Origin: a candidate division FCPU426 bacterium | GTDB lineage: Bacteria; Oederibacteriota; JAAXVQ01; JAUVAV01 | Direction: 5' to 3' | Assembly: GCA_030619365.1 (NCBI GenBank) | Contig: JAUXBQ010000005.1 | Location: 1-23,976, forward strand | DNA length: 23,976 nucleotides | Shown: positions 13,751 through 21,369 of the stretch, one piece after another | Position numbering within the stretch: position 1 is the first letter of the stretch | How the letters are laid out: the number at the start of each line of letters is the position of its first letter | The notes under the pieces: model-generated | What the model was told of the DNA's origin: nothing | Databases searched by the model: none | What the model saw: only the letters and a program-made list of their open reading frames with translations | Made by a program: the position numbers and the translations under genes

Positions 13751-15040
13751 TTATTTCCGGCCCACACCGCGATACTTGAATCCCAGGGCTTTGACTTTCT
13801 GGGGATCGAAAATGTTCCGGCCGTCCACGATGACCGGCGTGCGCATGGCGCTTTTAACCCGCGCCAGGTCCATCTCCTTGAACTCGTTCCACTCCGTGAA
13901 CACTACCAGGCAATCCGCGCCAGCTACGGCGGCATAGGCGTTTTCCGCCAGCTTCACCCCGGGCAGGGCTTTGGCCGCCAATTTCATAGCCGCCGGGTCA
14001 TAGGCCCGGACCCGGGCCCCGTTTTCCTGCAACAGGTGGATGACCTCCACGGCCACGGCCTCCCGCAAGTCGTCGGTGTTGGGCTTGAACGAGAGCCCCA
14101 GGGTTGCGATTTGTTTGCCCTCCAGCGGGCCCAGCACTTCCTTAATCCGGGCCAGCATGGAGCGCTTCTGGTATTGGTTGGCGGCCACCACCGCCTTGAG
14201 CAGCCTAAAATCATAGCCCTCTTTTTCCGCCTTGTGGATCAGGGCGGAGACGTCCTTGGGAAAACAGGAGCCACCGTACCCGGCCCCGGCGCTCAGGAAG
14301 GCGGGCCCGATCCGGGAGTCCAGGCCCATGCCGTGCGCCACCTTGGAAACATCGGCCCCGACTTTTTCGCATAGATTGGCGATTTCATTGATGAACGTGA
14401 TCTTGGTGGCTAAAAAAGCGTTACTGGCGTATTTGATCATCTCCGCGGACCTCAGGTCCGTGACCATGATCTCGGCTTCCAGGGGGGCGTATAACTCGCT
14501 GACCCGTTCCGCCGCGCCGGTGTCATTGGTGCCGATCAGCACGCGGTTGGGATTCATGAAATCGTGCACCGCCGAGCCCTCCCGCAAAAATTCAGGATTG
14601 GAGACCACGTCCACTTTGTTTTGATGCGCGCTATGCTCCTCGATAATGCTGGCCACCAGATCGCCCATGCCCACGGGAACCGTGCTCTTGTCGACCACGA
14701 TTTTCGGGCCGTTGAGATTCTGGCCGATGCCGGCCGCCACCTGCTTGACCGCGGTCAAATCCGCTTCGCCATTCTCGCGCGGCGGCGTGCCTACGGCGAT
14801 GAAGATAAACTCCGAGGCCTGCACACCGGCCTTGAGGTCCGTGGTAAAGGTCAGGCGCTTCCCGCGGTTGCGGTCGACGAGTTCCTTCAGCCCCGGCTCG
14901 AAAATGGGGATCTCGCCCTGGTGCAGTTTTTTGATCTTGTCCGCGTCGGCGTCCACGCCGATCACGTCATTGCCCAAATCGGCAAAGCAGGCACAGGTCA
15001 CCAATCCCACGTATCCGGTACCCACCACGCAAATTTTCAC
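13751..15040 (-). CDS. ugd: UDP-glucose 6-dehydrogenase
   Basis: This 429-residue NAD-dependent enzyme oxidises UDP-glucose twice to UDP-glucuronate. It shows the N-terminal GTGYVGLVTCACFADLG (7-23), EPGL (48-51), VGTPP (83-87), KSTVPVGMGD (118-127), SNPEFLREGSAVHDFMNP (147-164), and GAGYGGSCFPKDV (252-264) with catalytic Cys259. The C-terminal UDP-binding domain follows. Length is standard. The start is GTG at 15040, preceded by AAGGAGG with a seven-base spacer. It is the first gene after an extended -10 promoter and so probably leads the polysaccharide operon. UDP-mannose or UDP-GlcNAc dehydrogenases are related, but the motif set fits Ugd best. Confidence 0.93.
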   Translation of the reverse strand: MKICVVGTGYVGLVTCACFADLGNDVIGVDADADKIKKLHQGEIPIFEPGLKELVDRNRGKRLTFTTDLKAGVQASEFIFIAVGTPPRENGEADLTAVKQVAAGIGQNLNGPKIVVDKSTVPVGMGDLVASIIEEHSAHQNKVDVVSNPEFLREGSAVHDFMNPNRVLIGTNDTGAAERVSELYAPLEAEIMVTDLRSAEMIKYASNAFLATKITFINEIANLCEKVGADVSKVAHGMGLDSRIGPAFLSAGAGYGGSCFPKDVSALIHKAEKEGYDFRLLKAVVAANQYQKRSMLARIKEVLGPLEGKQIATLGLSFKPNTDDLREAVAVEVIHLLQENGARVRAYDPAAMKLAAKALPGVKLAENAYAAVAGADCLVVFTEWNEFKEMDLARVKSAMRTPVIVDGRNIFDPQKVKALGFKYRGVGRK

Positions 15041-15118
15041 GGACTTGCCTCCTTACGCCTGTCTGCCGGGCGTCCTTCGGGTCATCCTTGGCAGTACAGT
15101 ATTCCGAAAAAGGACGGA

Positions 15119-15127
15119 ATTATAGCA
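15119..15127 (-). promoter_or_regulatory. Extended -10 promoter upstream of ugd
   Basis: The minus strand reads TGC-TATAAT, a perfect consensus -10 hexamer (15124-15119) with the TG of an extended -10. A weak -35 candidate TTGTGG (15147-15142) lies 17 bases upstream. Transcription would begin near 15112, leaving a leader of about 70 bases that includes the hairpin ATTCCG/CGGAAT (15101-15120) at its start. The site lies just after the lptD stop. It probably drives the ugd-to-glycosyltransferase operon, although read-through from lptD is possible. Confidence 0.6.
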
Positions 15128-15133
15128 TCTATT

Positions 15134-15148
15134 CTTGTGTCCCACAAG
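15134..15148. promoter_or_regulatory. Inverted repeat CTTGTG-TCC-CACAAG overlapping the ugd promoter
   Basis: A perfect 6-bp dyad with a three-base centre sits between the lptD stop codon and the extended -10 of the ugd promoter, covering the -35 region. Its position would suit an operator for a dimeric regulator. No T-tract follows, so it is a poor terminator. No known regulator consensus is recognised. Confidence 0.4.
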
Positions 15149-15150
15149 TC

Positions 15151-17361
15151 TCAATTCCCCACGGAAATGCTCTCACTGCCACCCATGCCGACTTTCACCT
15201 CCGGGAAGGCTTTGAGACTCAGTCCAAAGCCCAGGGACGTGACACCGTCCTGATACACCTTGAACGAAGCCTGCATGGACCAGCAATGCAGGTCCCGCGC
15301 CAGGGCCAGGGTGAAATTGGTGAACTCGCCCTTGACCACGTCATACTGCAGGCTGGAGTTGAACCGGATGCCCTGCCAAGGCGCGTAACTGCCGGTAAGC
15401 GTGCTAAACAGCGAGTATTCCTGGGGCACTGAACCGAGATAGGAATAGGACCCGTTCAGGGCGATGGACCAGTTGTTGCCGCTGGTGCTGGTTGAGACAA
15501 AGCCCGTGGTGACGCGCTCCTTTTCCCAGTCGTATTGTCCCTGCCAGGTCAGGAACAGGCGGCTCAGCAGCGTGACGCGCCCGTTGAAGCTTAAGGGTTC
15601 CATCAGCGCCCGCCAGTCGGGTTCCTCAAGCGCGTCCAGGAGTTTATAACCGGTCCGGGTTTGCAGATAGAATAAATTGCCCATAGTGTAGTCCGCTGAC
15701 AGGCCCAAACGATGAAGGCTCACCCCGGCCTTGGGCAGGTTCATGTCCTCGAGCAGTGGAAAGTTACGGGTAAAATTATGGGACACCTGGGTTTGCAGCA
15801 AGTGCGTGGGCTTGGTGTAGCGGTAATTCACCCACTTGTTGGTCAGGGTCACGTTGGTCGTGTAGGCCGCGTCCAGCTCGGTTTGGGCCAGTTCGTTGTC
15901 CGGAGCATACGTCTCGAATAACTTTTCCCGGTGCAAGGCCGTGACGGGCAGGGACAGGGAGCCGGACAAACTGGGCTGGGTCGGCACGTACAGGGGAAAG
16001 GTATAGGTCTGGGTCCAGCGCGGCGTGATCTTCAAGTCATCTTGATAGCGGTTCCCGATAACCGGTATCGGGTCGTTGATATCCACGACAACTGTATCAT
16101 CCGTGATCCGGTCAAAGTGGCGGTTCAAGGAGGAGGAGAGGCCGAAATACACCGGGGGCTTGATATCAATGAACTTTACAGAGGACAAGGAATAGCTGGC
16201 CGCGGGCAATTCCCGGCTGGAAGTGTAGTAGGATTGCGCAGAGGGATCCCAGCTTTCCGTGTTGCTGATCCCCAGGCTCCAGTAATGCCGGTCGCCGCGG
16301 TGCGAATAGGACAAATACGATTTTTGCTGATAGGTATCCACCAGGCTCACGGAAAATTCCCGGTTGAACCCCTGGTCTGACAAATAATCGGCGTTGAGCT
16401 GGACCAGGTCGCGGTCCGTTATTTCATGGCGGTCCGTCAGGTAGGCGGTCCAGCGCTCGGTGCCCACTTCCTCGTCCCGGACGTATAACACCGACAGGTC
16501 CGCCGAGCCTTTGCCCGCCAGTTGGTAGTCGAGATGGTGCTCCAGTCCCAGGCCCACTCCCTTTTTTTCCATCAGGTCCAGGAGAATCCCGCCGTAATTT
16601 TCGTCCGCCAAGTAGTAATTAAACCGCAACTTGGCGAAAAACCCCTCAAAGTCATTGTAACCCACGTCGATGGAGAAGGGCGGCCGGGTGTCCTTGAGGG
16701 AGCGCCGGATCCAGGGAAGATAAAAAACCGGCGTAGTGCCGATGTAGAGCACGGCATGATGGGCGGTCAGGGATTCCCCCAGTACGACGTCGATTCGCTT
16801 CGCAGTCAGGTGGTAATGGGGTCGGCGGGCATTGCAGGTGGTGAACCGGGCCTTGGATATTAAAACCTCTTTTTCCCCGATCTTTTCCACGGACTCTCCC
16901 TGGTAATACCAAGGGTGAGTGACGAACAAAATGCCTTCCGCCCTCACGCGTTGGTCCCGGATGTGGTAATCCAGCCGGGCGCAATGGATTTTACGCTCCG
17001 CCTCGATCATCCAGACGTCGCCCCGCGCATTGATCACCTGGGCCTCAAGATCGGCGTCGGCCTCCTCGGCCGTCAGGGTCAGCTGGTGGTACCACAGGCG
17101 CACGTTGCCGCGGGCTTCGAGCTTCCCCGTGGTTTCCGAGTAGGTCATCCAGTCGGCGAACAGGACCACGCGCTGGCGCTCAGCCGTGGCTGGGGCGACC
17201 AACGGAAGTCCCGCACGATGTTCCCCTCCGGTCGGGGCGGGGGTCGGGACGGATTGGGCCTGCGCGGGGAGCGCAGACCAGGCGCAGCCGGCCAGCATGG
17301 CCGCCAGCACTAAAAAAAAAGGCGTGCCAGTAAATGGCACACCTTGGATTGAGGTTTTCAT
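15151..17361 (-). CDS. lptD: LptD/OstA-type outer-membrane LPS assembly protein
   Basis: From the ATG at 17361 this is 736 residues, close to the LptD norm. It has an N-terminal signal sequence and an OstA/LptA-like beta-jellyroll (about 55-200: FADWMTYSETTGKLEARGN, HPWYYQGESVE, TTCNARRPHYHLTAKRIDV). A long C-terminal beta-barrel follows, rich in alternating aromatic strands. LptD inserts LPS into the outer leaflet of the outer membrane. The leader contains LAGC (23-26), a possible lipobox, and ALPAQAQ further on, a possible type I cleavage site. An upstream ATG at 17403 overlaps the ABC-gene stop as TAATG and would add 14 residues; MKTS gives a more usual signal peptide. A hairpin plus T9 lies in the signal-peptide codons. 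The gene sits next to the polysaccharide operon, which fits an LPS O-antigen role. Confidence 0.88.
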   Translation of the reverse strand: MKTSIQGVPFTGTPFFLVLAAMLAGCAWSALPAQAQSVPTPAPTGGEHRAGLPLVAPATAERQRVVLFADWMTYSETTGKLEARGNVRLWYHQLTLTAEEADADLEAQVINARGDVWMIEAERKIHCARLDYHIRDQRVRAEGILFVTHPWYYQGESVEKIGEKEVLISKARFTTCNARRPHYHLTAKRIDVVLGESLTAHHAVLYIGTTPVFYLPWIRRSLKDTRPPFSIDVGYNDFEGFFAKLRFNYYLADENYGGILLDLMEKKGVGLGLEHHLDYQLAGKGSADLSVLYVRDEEVGTERWTAYLTDRHEITDRDLVQLNADYLSDQGFNREFSVSLVDTYQQKSYLSYSHRGDRHYWSLGISNTESWDPSAQSYYTSSRELPAASYSLSSVKFIDIKPPVYFGLSSSLNRHFDRITDDTVVVDINDPIPVIGNRYQDDLKITPRWTQTYTFPLYVPTQPSLSGSLSLPVTALHREKLFETYAPDNELAQTELDAAYTTNVTLTNKWVNYRYTKPTHLLQTQVSHNFTRNFPLLEDMNLPKAGVSLHRLGLSADYTMGNLFYLQTRTGYKLLDALEEPDWRALMEPLSFNGRVTLLSRLFLTWQGQYDWEKERVTTGFVSTSTSGNNWSIALNGSYSYLGSVPQEYSLFSTLTGSYAPWQGIRFNSSLQYDVVKGEFTNFTLALARDLHCWSMQASFKVYQDGVTSLGFGLSLKAFPEVKVGMGGSESISVGN
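17312..17343 (-). terminator. Rho-independent-terminator-shaped hairpin inside the lptD signal-peptide codons
   Basis: On the minus strand GGTGTGCCA (17343-17335) pairs with TGGCACGCC (17329-17321) around a TTTAC loop: nine pairs, one of them a G-T wobble. It is followed at once by nine T's (17320-17312). That is the full form of an intrinsic terminator. It lies about 18-50 bases downstream of the lptD ATG and encodes GVPFTGTPFFL. It could act as an attenuator that is active when the leader is not being translated. Confidence 0.55.
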
Positions 17362-17402
17362 GATTTGTGGCTGGCCCAGAGGGCGGGACACGCCCGGGCC
17401 CA

Positions 17403-18503
17403 TTAGACAATCGTCTGTTCGGTGGCTTTATCGAAATAATGCGCCTTGCTCATGTCCAGCACTAAGTCGATATCCTGATTCACTTCGAGCTGCTCGTAGG
17501 AATCCACCCGGGCGATGAAAGGGCTTTTGCCTGTGGTCAGATACAGGTATGCTTCGGAACCCATGGGCTCCACCACTTCGACGGTGGCGGTGATGGTGCT
17601 GTCCGGCGAGGCATTGGGCGCGTACACTTTGTCGTAAATGTTTTCCGGCCGGATGCCCATCAACAGATTCTTTCCCACCAGGTCCCCGAGGGCGGCGGTG
17701 TGGTCGTCGTGCACCTTGATTACGAAATTTTCCTCGGAAAAATACAGGGCGTCTTTTTTCTTGATAATGGTCCCATCCATAAAATTCATGGCCGGCGAAC
17801 CAATGAACCCGGCCACGAACTTGTTGCTGGGCTGATCATAAAGTGTGAGGGGATCGGCGATCTGGTGAATATTGCCGTCGCGCATGACCACAATCCGATC
17901 GCCCATGGTCATGGCTTCGATCTGGTCATGGGTTACGTAGATCATGGTAGCCTGCAGACGGGTATGCAGTTTGCCGATCTCAGCGCGCATTTGCACGCGC
18001 AACTTGGCGTCCAGGTTGGACAGGGGCTCGTCAAAAAGAAACACCTTGGGTTTACGTACAATCGCGCGCCCCACAGCCACGCGCTGCCGCTGGCCGCCAG
18101 CCAGCGCCTTGGGCCGCCGTTCCAGTAGTTCCCGGATACTGAGAACGTCTGCGGCCTCGAGCACGCGCTTCTTGATCTCGTCTTTGGGTAGCTTTTTCAG
18201 CTTGAGGCCAAAGGCCATGTTTTCATATACAGTCATGTGGGGATAGAGGGCGTAATTCTGGAAAACCATTGCAATATCACGGTCTTTCGGAGACACGTCA
18301 TTGACGATTTTGCCGTCAATTGAAATCTCGCCCTCGGAAAGCTCTTCCAGCCCTGCGATGAGCCGCAAGGTGGTGGATTTTCCACAGCCAGAGGGGCCGA
18401 CCAATACCAGAAATTCCTTGTTTTCGCAGGTGAGGCTGACGTTCTTGACAGCCTCCGTTCCCTGAAAACGCTTCCAAACATTTTTTAATACAACTCTCGC
18501 CAA
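17403..18503 (-). CDS. ABC transporter ATP-binding protein, UgpC/MsmK (MalK-like) family
   Basis: This 366-residue ATPase would power a carbohydrate or glycerol-phosphate type importer at the inner membrane. It has Walker A GPSGCGKST (36-44), the Q-loop Gln82, Walker B VFLFDE (154-159), a D-loop SNLDAK, and the H-loop His192. A C-terminal TOBE/OB regulatory region follows (GIRPENIYD, then EPMGSEAYLYL), as in MalK/UgpC. The signature is ALAGGQRQRVAVGRA, with Ala135 where LSGGQ has Ser. No permease or binding protein is encoded in the window, so it may serve partners encoded elsewhere, as MsmK does. The start is TTG with AGGAGG six to seven bases upstream. A strong promoter precedes it, and its TAA overlaps an ATG of the lptD frame. 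A direct role in LPS transport is unlikely, since LptB lacks this C-terminal domain. Confidence 0.88.
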   Translation of the reverse strand: MARVVLKNVWKRFQGTEAVKNVSLTCENKEFLVLVGPSGCGKSTTLRLIAGLEELSEGEISIDGKIVNDVSPKDRDIAMVFQNYALYPHMTVYENMAFGLKLKKLPKDEIKKRVLEAADVLSIRELLERRPKALAGGQRQRVAVGRAIVRKPKVFLFDEPLSNLDAKLRVQMRAEIGKLHTRLQATMIYVTHDQIEAMTMGDRIVVMRDGNIHQIADPLTLYDQPSNKFVAGFIGSPAMNFMDGTIIKKKDALYFSEENFVIKVHDDHTAALGDLVGKNLLMGIRPENIYDKVYAPNASPDSTITATVEVVEPMGSEAYLYLTTGKSPFIARVDSYEQLEVNQDIDLVLDMSKAHYFDKATEQTIV

Positions 18504-18585
18504 AACAGACCTCCTGCGCCTTTATACGCTCAATACTGCATGAAAAATAGGCAGGCTAAACGGAATACGAGACAAATGCGTTGTT

Positions 18586-18615
18586 ATTCTACAGAGTAGA
18601 CTCGTAACGTGTCAA
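18586..18615 (-). promoter_or_regulatory. Sigma70-type promoter for the ABC ATPase-lptD unit
   Basis: TTGACA (18615-18610), a perfect -35, is separated by 18 bases from TAGAAT (18591-18586), a five-of-six -10. The -35 touches the TGA stop of argH. Transcription would begin near 18579, giving a leader of about 75 bases before the TTG start at 18503. The surrounding 110 bases are AT-richer than the coding DNA. It separates the arginine genes from the envelope genes; no terminator is visible before it. Confidence 0.7.
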
Positions 18616-20058
18616 TCATTTATTTACTCTTTTTCCCGGGAATAATCGTTTACGCTCGCGCCCGAGCGCGGCGCGGACTTGGTTGGGTGCGGTACTGCCC
18701 CAGGATTTTTTCGAGGTAACCGCCTGGGAGAGCTTTACGTCCGCCAGCACGCCGGGCTTGAAGGCGGGATGAAAATACCGCCATTTTTCAAGGGTAATCT
18801 CCTCCAGCCCTTTTTTCTGCCCAGCGGCCCAGGTCACTGCCCGCCCCACCGCGGCATGCGCCTCGCGAAACGGAACCCCCTGGCGGGCCAAATGATCCGC
18901 CGCCTCGGTGGCTGTGGGAAATCCGAGTTGGCAGGCCTGTTCCAGGCGCTCCCGGTGAAATTGCAGGGTGTCCAGCAGGGGCGGCAGGACGATCAGGGTG
19001 TGAACCACCGTGTCCGCGGCTTCAAACACCGCGGCCTTGTCCTCCTGCAGGTCCCGGTTGTAGGCCAGGGGGAGTCCTTTCAGGACCGTGAGCAGAGCCA
19101 TTAAATTTCCGAACAGCCGGCCGCTCCGTCCGCGGATGAGCTCCGCGATGTCCGGATTTCTTTTTTGCGGCATGATCGAAGAGCCGGTGGCAAATCCCTG
19201 GTCGCAGGTCAGAAAGCCGAACTCGTGGCTGGAAAATAGCACCAGCTCTTCGGCCAGCCGGGAGAAATGCACGCCGCACAAGGCCAAGGCGGCCAGAAAT
19301 TCCAGGCAAAAATCGCGGTCCCCTACCGTATCCAGGGAGTTCTCCGAAATTCGGGAGAACCCCAGCAGACATGCGGTGGCCCGCCGGTCAATGGGATGGC
19401 TGGTACCGGCCAGAGCCGCCGCGCCCAGGGGCAATTCGTCCAATGCCCCGGTGAGCAACTGCTCAAACCGCGCTTCATCGCGTTGAAAGGCCTTCAGGTG
19501 GGCCAGCAGCCAGTGGGAGAGCCAGACGGGCTGGGCGGTCTGCAGGTGCGTGTAGCCGGGCATGAGCCAGCCAACGTGCCGCTCGGCCTGTTTCACCAGA
19601 GAGCGCTGCACCGCGCGCAGTCCGTCAATGAGCGTCCGGCATTCATCCTGCAGGTAGAGTTTCAGGTCCGTGACCACCTGGTCATTGCGCGACCGGGCGG
19701 TGTGCATTTTCCCGGCCACCGGGCCGATCAACTCGCTTAGTCGGCGTTCCACCAGCATGTGAACGTCCTCGTCACCTGGCCTGGGACTGATTTTATTCCG
19801 TTCCCATTCCCGCATGATGCGCTTTAAGCTGTCCTGGATTTTCTTCGCCTCGGCCCGGGAGATGATTTTCCGCCTCCCGAGCATTTCCACGTGTGCCTGG
19901 CTCGCGACGAGGTCATAGGGCAAAAGGCGGATGTCCAGATCCAGGGACGCGGCATAAGCCTCGGCCCGCGGGTCCGCTTTGGCTGTAAAGCGTCCGGCCC
20001 AGGCTTTGCCGGTTGACTTGGTTCGGCTTGGTTTTTTAGTTCTCCGTTTGGCTCCCAT
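18616..20058 (-). CDS. argH: Argininosuccinate lyase
   Basis: This 480-residue enzyme splits argininosuccinate into arginine and fumarate, the last step of arginine synthesis. Family motifs are KAWAGRF (18-24), HTARSRNDQVVTDLKLYL (119-136), GYTHLQTAQP (168-177) with the catalytic His171, ALAGTSHPIDR (216-226), and the fumarase/aspartase signature GSSIMPQKRNP (292-302) whose flexible loop carries the catalytic Ser. It is about 20 residues longer than usual because of a Lys/Arg-rich tail (MGAKRRTKKPSRTKSTG) before the conserved start. GGGA precedes the ATG closely. The 61-base gap from argG holds two small stem-loops (20079-20093 and 20096-20119) without T-tracts, so co-transcription with argG is likely. 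Confidence 0.96.
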   Translation of the reverse strand: MGAKRRTKKPSRTKSTGKAWAGRFTAKADPRAEAYAASLDLDIRLLPYDLVASQAHVEMLGRRKIISRAEAKKIQDSLKRIMREWERNKISPRPGDEDVHMLVERRLSELIGPVAGKMHTARSRNDQVVTDLKLYLQDECRTLIDGLRAVQRSLVKQAERHVGWLMPGYTHLQTAQPVWLSHWLLAHLKAFQRDEARFEQLLTGALDELPLGAAALAGTSHPIDRRATACLLGFSRISENSLDTVGDRDFCLEFLAALALCGVHFSRLAEELVLFSSHEFGFLTCDQGFATGSSIMPQKRNPDIAELIRGRSGRLFGNLMALLTVLKGLPLAYNRDLQEDKAAVFEAADTVVHTLIVLPPLLDTLQFHRERLEQACQLGFPTATEAADHLARQGVPFREAHAAVGRAVTWAAGQKKGLEEITLEKWRYFHPAFKPGVLADVKLSQAVTSKKSWGSTAPNQVRAALGRERKRLFPGKRVNK

Positions 20059-20119
20059 GTCCCTTGCTCCCCTTGCTGCTGGTGTGTGACCAGACGCCTG
20101 GCTGACCGGGCGCCCAGGC

Positions 20120-21325
20120 CTATTTCTTCTTCAACCCTGCCCGGACTTTCAGCGGCAGACCGTACAGCCGGATAAAACCGCCGGCGTCCGCTTGCTGGTA
20201 AACTTCATCCTGGCCGAACGTAGCCAGTTTTTCCGAGAATAAGGAATTGGGCGAGCGGCGGCCCTCAGCCGTAACCTGGCCCTTGTATAATTTCACCCGC
20301 ACCTCGCCCGTGGCCGTCTGCATAATGGAGTTCACGAAGGCGTCCAACCCCTCGCGCAACGGCGTAAACCATTGACCGTTATAAACCAGGTCCGCGTATT
20401 TCAAGGCCAGCTGATTGCGGATATACAGGGTTTCCCGGTCCAGCACCAGGCTGGCCAGTTCCTGCAACGCGGACACCAGCACGGTGCCGGCCGGCGTTTC
20501 ATACGCGCCCCGGGATTTCATGCCCACCAGGCGGTTCTCCACCAGGTCCTCGCGGCCCACGCCGTGCAGCCCGGCCAGCGCGTTCAGGCGCTGAATCAGG
20601 CTAACCAGGTCATACGGTTTGTTGTTCAGCGTGACCGGTTTCCCGGCCTTGAATCCCACAATAACGCGGGCCGGCCGGTTGGGGGCTTTTTCCGGAGACC
20701 GGGTCAGCTGCCAGACCTGGTCCCGGGGCGTGACCCAGGGATTCTCCAATTCCCCGCCTTCATGGCTCATATGCCACAGGTTCCGGTCCCGGGAATAGAT
20801 TTTCTTCAACGATTGCGAAACCGGGACTTTTTTCCGTTTGGCGTACGCCAAGGCGTCCTCCCGCGACCGGAGCGTCCAGCGCGGATCGCGCCAGGGCGCG
20901 ATTACTTTCAGCCGTGGGGCCAGGGCCTGATAGGTCAGTTCGAACCGGACCTGGTCATTGCCCTTGCCCGTGCACCCGTGCGCCACCGCGTCCGCGCCCT
21001 CGCGCCGGGCGACGGCGATCTGGTGCTTGGCGATAAGGGGCCGGGCGATCGAGGTTCCCAGCAGGTACTTGTTTTCAAAAATCGCGCCGGACTTAAGCAG
21101 GGGCAGAATATAGTCCTCGGCGAATTCCTTTTTCAGGTCCAGGACGTAACACTTGGACGCGCCCGTCTTTTTGGCCTTGGCCGGCAGTCCCCGGAGTTCT
21201 TCCGCCTGCCCCACGTCCGCGGCAAAGGCAATGACTTCGCACTGGTAGTTATCCTTCAGCCAGGGGATGATGACCGAGGTGTCCAGGCCGCCGGAATACG
21301 CCAGCACCACTTTTTTTACTTTCAT
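20120..21325 (-). CDS. argG: Argininosuccinate synthase
   Basis: This 401-residue enzyme joins citrulline and aspartate at the cost of ATP. The N-terminal VVLAYSGGLDTSVIIPWL (6-23) is the ATP-pyrophosphatase P-loop of ArgG. FAADVGQAEEL, LGTSIARPLIAKHQIAVA, AHGCTGKGNDQVRFELTY and VGMKSRGAYETPAGTVL are further family signatures. Length is standard (about 400). The frame is open for another 104 codons upstream, but the ATG at 21325 is the true start: homology begins there and AGGAAGG lies just upstream. It follows a glycosyltransferase gene by 44 bases and precedes argH. It ends with a basic KVRAGLKKK tail. Confidence 0.96.
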   Translation of the reverse strand: MKVKKVVLAYSGGLDTSVIIPWLKDNYQCEVIAFAADVGQAEELRGLPAKAKKTGASKCYVLDLKKEFAEDYILPLLKSGAIFENKYLLGTSIARPLIAKHQIAVARREGADAVAHGCTGKGNDQVRFELTYQALAPRLKVIAPWRDPRWTLRSREDALAYAKRKKVPVSQSLKKIYSRDRNLWHMSHEGGELENPWVTPRDQVWQLTRSPEKAPNRPARVIVGFKAGKPVTLNNKPYDLVSLIQRLNALAGLHGVGREDLVENRLVGMKSRGAYETPAGTVLVSALQELASLVLDRETLYIRNQLALKYADLVYNGQWFTPLREGLDAFVNSIMQTATGEVRVKLYKGQVTAEGRRSPNSLFSEKLATFGQDEVYQQADAGGFIRLYGLPLKVRAGLKKK

Positions 21326-21369
21326 TTTAGTTACCTTCCTTTTTCCGGCCCCGGGCTCGCGCGAACCGG

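Noticed and set aside
17403..18503. LptB, the LPS-export ATPase, next to lptD
   Set aside because: The protein is 366 residues with a MalK/UgpC-type C-terminal regulatory domain; LptB is about 240 residues and lacks it.
20079..20119. Two small stem-loops in the argG-argH gap as a terminator or regulator
   Set aside because: Stems are 5-6 bp without a T-tract, which is expected by chance in GC-rich DNA.
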